From the NCBI GenBank assembly GCA_023488865.1, contig JAMDDG010000210.1, positions 1 to 7,589 on the forward strand: a DNA stretch of 7,589 nt. Direction: 5' to 3'. The position numbers and the translations under genes are program-made. Position 1 is the stretch's first letter, and every line of letters begins with the position of its first letter. Below are positions 1 through 6,066 of this stretch, piece after piece. The DNA is from Bacteroidota bacterium (GTDB taxonomy: Bacteria > Bacteroidota > Bacteroidia > Bacteroidales > Prolixibacteraceae). Below the pieces are notes generated by a model. It saw nothing but the letters and a program-made list of their open reading frames with translations, made no database searches and was not told where the DNA came from.

Positions 1-127
1 GCTGCCTGCATCTTTTCCCAGATGGCATATCCATACGGTTTAATAACCATGCATCCGCGTACGGCTGAGTTTTCTGCCATATCAGCTTTGCTAACCAAAT
101 CGTTGTACCACTGTGAATAATTTTCCT
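1..127. repeat. Left arm of a perfect 127-bp inverted repeat (fold-back copy of proS codons 9-51)
   Basis: Every base from 1 to 127 is the reverse complement of 337 down to 211, checked base by base (coordinates of paired bases sum to 338). The arm is therefore an antisense copy of part of the proS coding sequence, without the proS start codon. It begins at the first base of the window. After a 2-base slip, six more bases pair (130-135 with 205-210). An arm of exactly 127 bases is the size of the largest k-mer commonly used by de Bruijn assemblers. Together with its place at the extreme end, this makes an assembly or library fold-back the most likely origin. No separate gene should be annotated here. 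Confidence 0.97.
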
Positions 128-135
128 TACTTTTG
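128..135 (+). promoter_or_regulatory. Candidate -7 box (TAnnTTTG) of the proS promoter
   Basis: TACTTTTG matches the Bacteroidota -7 consensus TAnnTTTG exactly and lies 50 bases upstream of the proS ATG, giving an expected leader of roughly 40-45 bases. The -33 TTTG-type element would fall left of base 128, inside the fold-back arm, where the sequence is probably not the native upstream DNA. A TTG at 103-105 is there, but its 22-base spacing is probably chance. The true -33 element cannot be read from this window. Confidence 0.4.
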
Positions 136-185
136 CAATCTAAACAGTACAGTAATACAAGCAAATATCATACCAAAACAGTAAA

Positions 186-1661
186 ATGGCAAAAGAACTT
201 ACTTCAAAAGAGGAAAATTATTCACAGTGGTACAACGATTTGGTTAGCAAAGCTGATATGGCAGAAAACTCAGCCGTACGCGGATGCATGGTTATTAAAC
301 CGTATGGATATGCCATCTGGGAAAAGATGCAGGCAGCTTTGGATCAAATGTTTAAGGATACAGGTCACGAAAATGCCTATTTCCCGTTATTTATTCCAAA
401 ATCATTTTTTTCGAAAGAAGCCAGCCACGTGGAGGGTTTTGCCAAAGAATGTGCGGTTGTCACCCATTACAGGTTAAAAAACGATCCCAATGGGAATGGG
501 ATTATTGTAGATCCCGAAGCCAAACTGGAAGAAGAACTGATTGTCCGGCCAACCTCAGAAACAATTATCTGGAGTACCTACAAAAATTGGGTCCAATCCT
601 ACCGGGACCTTCCCATTTTAGTCAACCAGTGGGCCAACGTGGTCCGTTGGGAGATGCGTACCCGTATGTTTTTGCGTACATCCGAATTTTTGTGGCAGGA
701 GGGTCATACTGCACACGAAACAAAAGAGGAGGCACTGGCTGAAACAGAGAAAATGATCAATGTGTACGCCGATTTTGTTGAAAACTACATGGCCGTCCCG
801 GTTATCAAAGGAGCAAAATCGGAACACGAACGATTTGCCGGAGCGCTTGAAACCTATAGCATTGAGGCCTTAATGCAAGATGGAAAGGCCCTTCAATCTG
901 GCACTTCGCATTTCCTCGGGCAAAACTTCGCCAAGGCATTTGAAGTACAATTCACCTCAAGGGAAGGAAAACTGGAGTATGTATGGGCCACCTCCTGGGG
1001 CGTTTCAACCCGGCTGATCGGAGCGTTGATCATGGCCCATTCCGACAACAACGGATTGGTCCTTCCTCCGAAATTAGCCCCTATTCAGGTTGTTATCGTT
1101 CCAATATACAAGAATTTTGATCAGTTAGCTCAAATATCTGAGAAAGTTAAAGTGCTGGTTGATAAATTAAAACACCGGGGTATCCGGGTGAAATATGATG
1201 ATCGGGATTCCCAGCGACCGGGCTGGAAATTTGCCGAGTACGAGATGAAAGGGGTTCCCGTGCGCCTGGCCATTGGTCCCCGCGACCTCGAAAATGGCAG
1301 TGTCGAAGTGGCTCGCCGTGATACCCTGGAGAAAAAAGTGGAGCCATTGGAAGGGATCGACCAACGAATCGATGATTTACTGATTGAAATTCAAGCCAAT
1401 ATCTACCAAAAAGCCTATAAATTCAGGGAAGAGAATACGACCAAAGTGGATACTTACGAAGAATTCAAAACGTTGCTGAATACCAAACCCGGATTTATCC
1501 TGGCCCACTGGGACGGTACCCCTGAGACAGAAGCGATCATCAAAGAAGAGACAAAAGCGACCATCCGTTGCATCCCGTTCGACAGCGTGGAAGAGGAAGG
1601 AAAATGTATCTTAACGGGAAAACCGTCTAAACGAAGGGTACTCTTTGCATTATCCTATTAA
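186..1661 (+). CDS. proS: Prolyl-tRNA synthetase, archaeal/eukaryotic type (type 3)
   Basis: Charges tRNA-Pro with proline in the cytoplasm; a class II aminoacyl-tRNA synthetase. The product is 491 aa, the usual size for the short ProRS form without the bacterial editing insertion. The catalytic domain spans about residues 15-285. RPTSET is at 121-126, the motif 2 region with RWEMRTR and the WQEGHTAH segment at about 150-177, the QSGTSHFLGQNFAKAF segment at 237-252, and motif 3 with SWGVSTRLIGAL at 270-281. The anticodon-binding domain begins near 300 (APIQVVIVPIY), and the C-terminal domain ends in the Tyr typical of this type. The start at 186 gives MAKELTSKEENYSQWYNDL, which agrees with Bacteroides ProRS as I remember it. 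pepT follows after 29 bases, suggesting co-transcription. The first codons lie within an inverted-repeat structure, but the reading frame is unbroken. Confidence 0.97.
   Translation: MAKELTSKEENYSQWYNDLVSKADMAENSAVRGCMVIKPYGYAIWEKMQAALDQMFKDTGHENAYFPLFIPKSFFSKEASHVEGFAKECAVVTHYRLKNDPNGNGIIVDPEAKLEEELIVRPTSETIIWSTYKNWVQSYRDLPILVNQWANVVRWEMRTRMFLRTSEFLWQEGHTAHETKEEALAETEKMINVYADFVENYMAVPVIKGAKSEHERFAGALETYSIEALMQDGKALQSGTSHFLGQNFAKAFEVQFTSREGKLEYVWATSWGVSTRLIGALIMAHSDNNGLVLPPKLAPIQVVIVPIYKNFDQLAQISEKVKVLVDKLKHRGIRVKYDDRDSQRPGWKFAEYEMKGVPVRLAIGPRDLENGSVEVARRDTLEKKVEPLEGIDQRIDDLLIEIQANIYQKAYKFREENTTKVDTYEEFKTLLNTKPGFILAHWDGTPETEAIIKEETKATIRCIPFDSVEEEGKCILTGKPSKRRVLFALSY
211..337. repeat. Right arm of the 127-bp inverted repeat, inside proS
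   Basis: This is the native copy: it lies in frame within proS and encodes conserved N-terminal ProRS residues (partial codon 9 to partial codon 51). The 83-base loop between the arms (128-210) holds the proS start codon and its immediate upstream DNA. The right arm continues seamlessly into conserved ProRS sequence at 338, whereas the left arm ends at the window edge. The right arm is therefore the authentic one. Confidence 0.97.
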
Positions 1662-1690
1662 TTTATAAAAGCCCGCGAGGCAGGTGAACC

Positions 1691-2920
1691 ATGGAAAATA
1701 TTGTGGTTGAAAGGTTTCTGAAGTATGTAAGTTACAATACCCAATCTGACCCGGAAAGCTCCCTTTCCCCCAGTTCAGAAGGCCAGACCAAGTTTGGAAA
1801 GAGGCTGGCAGAAGAGTTGGTCCGTATCGGATTATCCGAGGTGGAAGTTGATTGGAACGGGTACGTTATGGCTACTTTACCTGCAAACATGGAACGCTCC
1901 GTTCCGGTTGTTGGCTTCATCGCCCACATGGATACCAGCCCCGACTGCTCCGGTAAGAATGTCCGTCCTCAATTGATAGAACCTTACCAGGGAGGTGACC
2001 TGATTTTGAATGAAGAGAAAAATATAGTCCTTTCCTCCCAACGTTTTCCTGAAATTTTACGATACAAAGGAGAGCGTTTGATCGTAACCGACGGAACGAC
2101 GCTGCTGGGGGCTGACGACAAAGCCGGATTGGCTGAGATTGTTACTGCCATGGAATATCTTTTGGCACATCCCGAAATCAAACATGGCAAGATCAGGATT
2201 GCCTTCACTCCCGATGAAGAGATTGGCAGGGGGGCCGATCATTTTTATGTTCCCAAATTCGGGGCCGATTTTGCCTATACCATGGATGGAGGGGAACTGG
2301 GCGAATTGCAATATGAGAACTTCAATGCGGCATCAGCCCGTGTTGTCTTCCACGGGGTCAATGTTCATCCCGGATCGGCCAAAGATAAAATGAGAAATTC
2401 GATGTTGGTGGCGAACCGGTTTTTATCCGGCCTTCCCGGTAGGGAGGTGCCTGAACATACTGAGAATTACGAAGGTTTTTTTCATCTCACTAAATTTGAA
2501 GGCCGGGTAGACCGAACGGAGATCGAATTTATTATCCGTGATTTTGACCGACAGAGCTTTGAGGGGAGAAAATCCAGGATGGAAGAGATGGTTAAAAAGA
2601 TAAACCTGGAACACGGGGAACCGGTTGCTGAAATTTCCATCAAAGATCAGTATTACAACATGAAAGAGAAGATCGACCCGCAGTTTTATATTGTTGAACT
2701 GGCCAAAGAGGCGATGATTTCCTGCAACATAGAACCGAAAATAGTCCCGGTGAGGGGAGGGACGGATGGTTCGCGTCTCTCCTACATGGGATTACCCTGC
2801 CCCAACATTTTTGGCGGCGGACACAATTTTCATGGTGAATTTGAATTTATCCCGACCAAATCAATGGAAAGCGCTTGCCGGGTCATTGTGGCTATCGCAT
2901 CAAAAGTGACTGAATTATAG
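1691..2920 (+). CDS. pepT: Peptidase T, tripeptide aminopeptidase (M20B metallopeptidase)
   Basis: Cytoplasmic di-zinc aminopeptidase that removes the N-terminal residue from tripeptides, the last step in recycling peptides to free amino acids. At 409 aa it is almost the length of E. coli PepT (408 aa). Metal-ligand motifs are all visible: His79 and Asp81 in AHMDTSPD, Asp142 in GADDKAG, the catalytic Glu176-Glu177 pair in TPDEEIGRGADHF, Asp199 in YTMDGGELGE, and His381 near the C terminus in GGGHNFHGEFEF. The central dimerisation (lid) domain lies at about 210-320 and includes HGVNVHPGSAK. The start at 1691 gives a normal M20B N terminus. It is preceded by AGGTG at 1682-1686, a weak Shine-Dalgarno-like sequence in a group that seldom uses them. 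It sits 29 bases after proS and 28 bases before tilS, so it is probably the middle gene of one transcript. Confidence 0.95.
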   Translation: MENIVVERFLKYVSYNTQSDPESSLSPSSEGQTKFGKRLAEELVRIGLSEVEVDWNGYVMATLPANMERSVPVVGFIAHMDTSPDCSGKNVRPQLIEPYQGGDLILNEEKNIVLSSQRFPEILRYKGERLIVTDGTTLLGADDKAGLAEIVTAMEYLLAHPEIKHGKIRIAFTPDEEIGRGADHFYVPKFGADFAYTMDGGELGELQYENFNAASARVVFHGVNVHPGSAKDKMRNSMLVANRFLSGLPGREVPEHTENYEGFFHLTKFEGRVDRTEIEFIIRDFDRQSFEGRKSRMEEMVKKINLEHGEPVAEISIKDQYYNMKEKIDPQFYIVELAKEAMISCNIEPKIVPVRGGTDGSRLSYMGLPCPNIFGGGHNFHGEFEFIPTKSMESACRVIVAIASKVTEL

Positions 2921-2948
2921 ATAATTATAATTCTTATTTATTTAACGG

Positions 2949-4274
2949 ATGGTTGAAAGATTGATCAACAACATCAAATCGCTTCACCTTTTTGCCCCAA
3001 CAGATACCATATTGGTCGGGGTAAGTGGGGGTATTGATTCGGTTGTACTGATCGATCTGCTCGACTGTGCCGGATTGGCTTTCGCGGTAGCGCACTGCAA
3101 TTTCAAATTGAGGGGGGCAGAGTCAGATCGGGATGAAACCTTCGTTGAAACGTTGGCGGCCAAATACGACAAACCCTATTTTTGCCGGATATTTGATACA
3201 ATGACCGTCGCATCAGAAAGAGGTATTTCGATAGAGATGGCTGCCAGGGATTTACGTTATGAATGGTTCGAAGAAATCAGAAAAAACCACCACTACGATT
3301 GGATTGCAGTAGCCCATCACCGGGACGATCAGATCGAAACTTTTTTCCTAAACTTAGCAAGGGGCACCGGATTATCCGGCTTGACCGGTATGAAAGCCAT
3401 CAACGGCAAAATAGCCAGGCCCCTTTTATTTGCCACCAGGCAAGAGATTGAAAGGTACGCTTATGAAAAACAGCTGGATTACCGGGAGGACAGTTCCAAC
3501 ATGCAGACCGATTTCCTGCGCAACAAAATCAGGCACTTAGTTTTACCGATGATGGAAGAGTTAAATCCCTCTTTCAGGGATGGATTACAGGAAACAATTG
3601 CGCATCTCCGGGATTCCTATGCTATTTACAATGAGGCAATAGAAAGGGCGTATGAGCGGGTTGTTCGTAAAAGGCCGGCCTCGGAAATGGAACTCTCGAT
3701 CGCCGAATTGAAGCTGTTGAATCCGCTATCTACTTACCTTTATGAATTTTTAAAGCCTTTCCATTTTAACGGAGAAGTGGTGGATGAGATGGTAAAAGTC
3801 CTGGATGGTCAGCCGGGCAAACAATTTTTTTCGACGACCCACCGTGCCGTTTTGGACCGAGAGGTCATTCTTATCCAGAAACAGGCTGATCTATCCGCTA
3901 AAAGATATTACCTGGATGAGACCTGCGACAGGTTGAAGGTTCCGGTTAAACTTACCCTTACTACAAAACAAAGAACAGCATCCTTCAAATGGGACACTTC
4001 ACCCAAAACAGCCATGATCGACCGGGATAAGCTACAATTTCCGCTTATCCTTCGCAAGTGGCAGAAAGGCGACTATTTTCAGCCTTTGGGGATGCAGGGG
4101 ATGAAGAAGCTGAGCGATTTTTTCGTGGACGAAAAATTCAGTCTTCCCGACAAAGAAAATGTCTGGCTTTTGACCAATGGGGAGGAGATTGTCTGGATTA
4201 TCGGGATCCGGCTGGACGACCGGTACAAAATAACGCCTAATACCATCAACGTGCTGGTTTTAAGCCTTGAATAG
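2949..4274 (+). CDS. tilS: tRNA(Ile)-lysidine synthetase
   Basis: Attaches lysine to C34 of the CAU anticodon of a minor tRNA-Ile using ATP, changing both its charging (Met to Ile) and its decoding (AUG to AUA). Normally essential in bacteria. The 441-aa product has the N-type ATP pyrophosphatase loop SGGIDS at residues 26-31 and HCNFKLRGAESDRDE at 49-63. IEMAARDLRYEWF lies at 95-107 and the family signature AHHRDDQIETFFLNLARG at 122-139. The C-terminal TilS domain begins near 355, with LRKWQKGDYFQPLGMQGMKKLSDFF and a following IIGIRLDDRYKIT. The start at 2949 places the P loop at the normal distance from the N terminus. The upstream 28 bases are A/T-rich without a clear -7 box, which fits transcription from the proS side. 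The stop TAG (4272-4274) is followed at once by the stop codon of the opposing gene. Confidence 0.95.
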   Translation: MVERLINNIKSLHLFAPTDTILVGVSGGIDSVVLIDLLDCAGLAFAVAHCNFKLRGAESDRDETFVETLAAKYDKPYFCRIFDTMTVASERGISIEMAARDLRYEWFEEIRKNHHYDWIAVAHHRDDQIETFFLNLARGTGLSGLTGMKAINGKIARPLLFATRQEIERYAYEKQLDYREDSSNMQTDFLRNKIRHLVLPMMEELNPSFRDGLQETIAHLRDSYAIYNEAIERAYERVVRKRPASEMELSIAELKLLNPLSTYLYEFLKPFHFNGEVVDEMVKVLDGQPGKQFFSTTHRAVLDREVILIQKQADLSAKRYYLDETCDRLKVPVKLTLTTKQRTASFKWDTSPKTAMIDRDKLQFPLILRKWQKGDYFQPLGMQGMKKLSDFFVDEKFSLPDKENVWLLTNGEEIVWIIGIRLDDRYKITPNTINVLVLSLE

Positions 4275-4487
4275 TTATGCTGTTGGCTTTTTATTTCTAA
4301 ACGAAGAGATGAGGTCTCCCACAAGCCAGCCCATTAACATTCCATAACCTGTCATAGAATACCAATGAGATTTTATTGGGCAAGATCCCGTACTACAGCC
4401 CACAAACCTCCAGTACAGGAATCCGCTTAAACCACCGAGCACCAAAAATATTACACTGATTCGTCTTTTTTTAATCCAGTCGGCCAT
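4275..4487 (-). CDS. Small two-helix membrane protein, DUF6132-like
   Basis: A 70-aa protein of unknown function with two likely membrane helices (about residues 10-29 and 43-62), a basic N terminus (KKRR) and a basic C-terminal tail (RNKK). Between the helices is the sequence GCSTGSCPI, with cysteines 31 and 36. This arrangement of helix, FVGCxxGxCPI and a second Gly-rich helix is what I recall of the DUF6132 family, common in Bacteroidota; the assignment is from memory. The cysteine pair suggests metal binding or thiol chemistry, but this is inference. The gene runs tail-to-tail with tilS with no base between the two stop codons. Upstream on the - strand an imperfect -7 box, TTCCTTTG (4496-4503), could give a very short leader. 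Confidence 0.8.
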   Translation of the reverse strand: MADWIKKRRISVIFLVLGGLSGFLYWRFVGCSTGSCPIKSHWYSMTGYGMLMGWLVGDLISSFRNKKPTA

Positions 4488-4610
4488 AATTTTTTTTACA
4501 AAGGAAAGAAAATATTCAGAAAACTACATGTGTTAAGAATGTAGAAATATGGAAATGTGGAAATGTGGAAATGTGGAAATGTGAAAATTAGCAGCTTGGA
4601 ATTCAGTTCT
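4488..4610. other. Intergenic region between two - strand genes
   Basis: These 123 bases separate the end of the DJ-1 gene from the start of the DUF6132-like gene, both on the - strand. The region is A/T-rich and holds the GGAAATGT tandem repeat plus a weak promoter-like sequence near 4496-4503. No hairpin followed by a T run that would qualify as a terminator for the DJ-1 gene was found by eye. Confidence 0.7.
4551..4582. repeat. Short tandem repeat, 4 x 8 bp (GGAAATGT)
   Basis: Four exact copies of GGAAATGT lie head to tail at 4551-4558, 4559-4566, 4567-4574 and 4575-4582. A decayed copy AGAAATAT precedes them (4543-4550) and GAAAATTA follows. The repeat is intergenic, just downstream of the DJ-1 stop codon. 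A unit of this kind is prone to slipped-strand copy-number change, so its length may vary between strains. Confidence 0.95.
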
Positions 4611-5165
4611 TTAATCAGGGATTACGAGAGCTGAACGCAATTCTGAGGCAACCATATCCCCTTTCAGCAAGCGTACAATTTCGAGCGAAAAATCGAGTGC
4701 GGTACCCACACCTCTGCCGGTTATGATATGTTCATCAACGACAAATGGGGAGGATAAAACAGTCGCTCCGGTTAAATGTTGTTCAAAACCAGGGTAACAG
4801 ACTGCTTTTTTCCCTTTCAGGAATCCCAACGACCCCAATATCATCGGAGCGGCACAAATTGCTCCTATTCTTTTTTTCCCTGAGTTGAATTTTATCAATT
4901 GTTCGGTAAGGCCGGCATGTTTCATGAGATTGGAAGTACCAGGCATTCCTCCGGGCAGGAGGATCATGGATGCATTGGCATAATCGGTCGCTTCGAACAA
5001 CTGGTCAGCCTCAATCGGGATTTGGTGGGCGCCTGTAACTTTACGCTCCCCGGTAACGGAAACAGTGATAACATCCAATTCCGCGCGGCGGAGAACATCT
5101 ACAATTGTAATTGCTTCGGTTTCTTCAAAACCAGTGGCTAAGTGGAGTAAAAGTGTCTTTTTCAT
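4611..5165 (-). CDS. DJ-1/PfpI family protein (YajL/DJ-1 subgroup)
   Basis: A 184-aa single-domain protein of the DJ-1 branch of the class I glutamine amidotransferase-like fold. The reactive cysteine is Cys104 in GAICAAP, corresponding to Cys106 of human DJ-1. Glu17 in GFEETEA corresponds to DJ-1 Glu18, which modulates that cysteine. LLPGGMPG (69-76) and TGRGVGTALDFSLEIV (149-164) are further family landmarks. Reported roles in the family include oxidative-stress protection, chaperone activity and methylglyoxal/glyoxal detoxification. The substrate here cannot be told from sequence, and the amidotransferase-like fold does not imply amidotransferase activity. The start codon at 5165-5163 overlaps the stop of the upstream TPR gene by one base (TAATG), so translation is probably coupled. 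There is no signal peptide, so it is presumably cytoplasmic. Confidence 0.93.
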   Translation of the reverse strand: MKKTLLLHLATGFEETEAITIVDVLRRAELDVITVSVTGERKVTGAHQIPIEADQLFEATDYANASMILLPGGMPGTSNLMKHAGLTEQLIKFNSGKKRIGAICAAPMILGSLGFLKGKKAVCYPGFEQHLTGATVLSSPFVVDEHIITGRGVGTALDFSLEIVRLLKGDMVASELRSALVIPD

Positions 5166-5848
5166 TAGATTGCGGTGAGGCGGGCAATATACTTGTCGAC
5201 CAAACGACCTTCGTTGCTATCGCCGTATTTATCTTTAATTGACTGATAGATTGAAAGCGCTTTCTCCTTGTTGCCCATCATCTCATACATTCTGCCTTCT
5301 TTCAAAAGATAGATCGGAGTGGTAAAGCTGTTCGTTTTCATATCAGCTGCTTCGGTATAGTATTTGAGTGCTTTTTCCTTGTTGCCCAATTCAGCGTAGG
5401 CATCACCGATTGCACCGGTGGCAACGGGTTTTAAGAGCAAATCATCGGTTTTAAAATCTTCGAGATAGCTGACGGCCTCTTTGAATTTTCCAAGATGGAG
5501 GTAGGAGATGCCGGCATAGTACTTGGCCAGATTTCCGACGGGAGTACGGCCATAATTGTCGATGATATCTAAAACCCCGGGATAATTGCCATCGCCATTT
5601 AGCGCCAGATTGAAAGAGTCTTTTTCAAAATATTGTTCGGCAGTATAAATTTGTTCCTTTGCTTTGGCTTCGTGCGGAATGGTGTAAAAACGGTGGGTGG
5701 CAAGCAGCAAAAGGGCAACCACAACAGCCGCACCAAAAACGACGGAGATCAACTTCGCATTTTTCTCAAAAAACAGTTCAGCCGAAGTCAATGCGTGTTC
5801 TACTTCTTTCAGATTTTCATTGGCCAGTGTCTTCTTCTCTTTGCTCAT
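5165..5848 (-). CDS. Membrane-anchored tetratricopeptide repeat protein
   Basis: A 227-aa protein with a charged cytoplasmic N terminus (about 1-31), one hydrophobic helix (about 32-51, SVVFGAAVVVALLLLAT) and a helical repeat domain. The layout suggests a type II membrane protein facing the periplasm. TPR-like units can be seen at about 107-133 (AKYYAGISYLHLGKFKEAVSYL), 143-172 (ATGAIGDAYAELGNKEKALKYY) and 180-211 (YLLKEGRMYEMMGNKEKALSIY). The layout resembles the YfgM/TPR_21 type, whose E. coli member associates with SecYEG and periplasmic chaperones. The resemblance is architectural, so no gene symbol is given. In Bacteroides I recall a similar gene beside recF and ahead of ribH; here a DJ-1 gene occupies the ribH place. 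It is transcribed divergently from recF, with a good promoter match upstream. Confidence 0.88.
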   Translation of the reverse strand: MSKEKKTLANENLKEVEHALTSAELFFEKNAKLISVVFGAAVVVALLLLATHRFYTIPHEAKAKEQIYTAEQYFEKDSFNLALNGDGNYPGVLDIIDNYGRTPVGNLAKYYAGISYLHLGKFKEAVSYLEDFKTDDLLLKPVATGAIGDAYAELGNKEKALKYYTEAADMKTNSFTTPIYLLKEGRMYEMMGNKEKALSIYQSIKDKYGDSNEGRLVDKYIARLTAI

Positions 5849-5890
5849 AACTTATGGTTCACTTAAATGATGCTTTTTTGTATGCGAGTG

Positions 5891-5922
5891 CAAAAATAAT
5901 TGTTTTTAACAAACGAGCGCAA
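5891..5922 (-). promoter_or_regulatory. Candidate promoter of the TPR/DJ-1 operon
   Basis: On the - strand TATTTTTG (5898-5891) matches TAnnTTTG exactly, and TTG (5922-5920) lies 21 bases upstream, close to the usual -33/-7 spacing of Bacteroidota promoters. Transcription would begin near 5884, giving a leader of about 36 bases. Both elements run directly into a C(G/A)CTCG sequence. Confidence 0.5.
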
Positions 5923-5925
5923 CAA

Positions 5926-5953
5926 TTTGGAAAATATACACCGGTTATTTTTG
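5926..5953 (+). promoter_or_regulatory. Candidate distal promoter of recF
   Basis: TATTTTTG at 5946-5953 is an exact TAnnTTTG match. TTTG at 5926-5929 could be the -33 element, but the 16-base spacing is short. The leader to recF would be about 105 bases. Confidence 0.3.
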
Positions 5954-6039
5954 GTTTTCAACCCGCAAGGAAGAGGTACGTTAGTTTTTTGTTTGCAATT
6001 TAGCATAGCGCTCGAAGAAAATGCATGATTAAAAAAGTT

Positions 6040-6047
6040 TAGATTTG
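6040..6047 (+). promoter_or_regulatory. Candidate proximal -7 box of recF
   Basis: TAGATTTG matches TAnnTTTG exactly and lies 19 bases before the recF ATG, giving a leader of about 12 bases. No TTTG is visible at the -33 distance (around 6016-6021), so this is weaker than its -7 box alone suggests. Confidence 0.3.
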
Positions 6048-6066
6048 TGTTCAAAATCGGGTTATC

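Larger units (their letters stand above)
5849..6066. promoter_or_regulatory. Divergent promoter region between the TPR gene and recF
   Basis: This 218-base A/T-rich region separates two divergent genes and must carry promoters for both. It holds three TAnnTTTG matches (one on the - strand, two on the + strand) and three copies of a TTGCGCTCG-like 9-mer. A 16-base near-palindrome (5892-5907, AAAAATAATTGTTTTT, two mismatched positions) partly overlaps the - strand -7 box. No small gene in it is convincing. Confidence 0.75.

Noticed and set aside
1..127. Possible divergent second copy of proS or a truncated pseudogene on the - strand
   Set aside because: It is identical to the native copy over exactly 127 bases and starts at the window edge, which fits an artefact better than a duplicated gene; no native start codon is included.
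133..477. A 114-aa + strand reading frame overlapping the proS start
   Set aside because: It is out of frame with clearly conserved proS, resembles no family, and its upstream part lies in the loop of the fold-back.
1662..1690. Terminator or separate promoter between proS and pepT
   Set aside because: The gap is only 29 bases, with no hairpin plus T run and no TAnnTTTG box.
4488..4610. CRISPR-like array suggested by regular repeats
   Set aside because: The 8-bp units are directly adjacent with no spacers, so this is a simple tandem repeat.
5892..5907. A/T-rich near-palindrome as a stand-alone operator
   Set aside because: In such A/T-rich DNA a 16-base imperfect palindrome is easily chance; it is noted only within the promoter region.
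5863..6054. A 63-aa - strand frame in the divergent intergenic region
   Set aside because: It covers the putative promoters of both genes, ends before the TPR gene and resembles no known protein.
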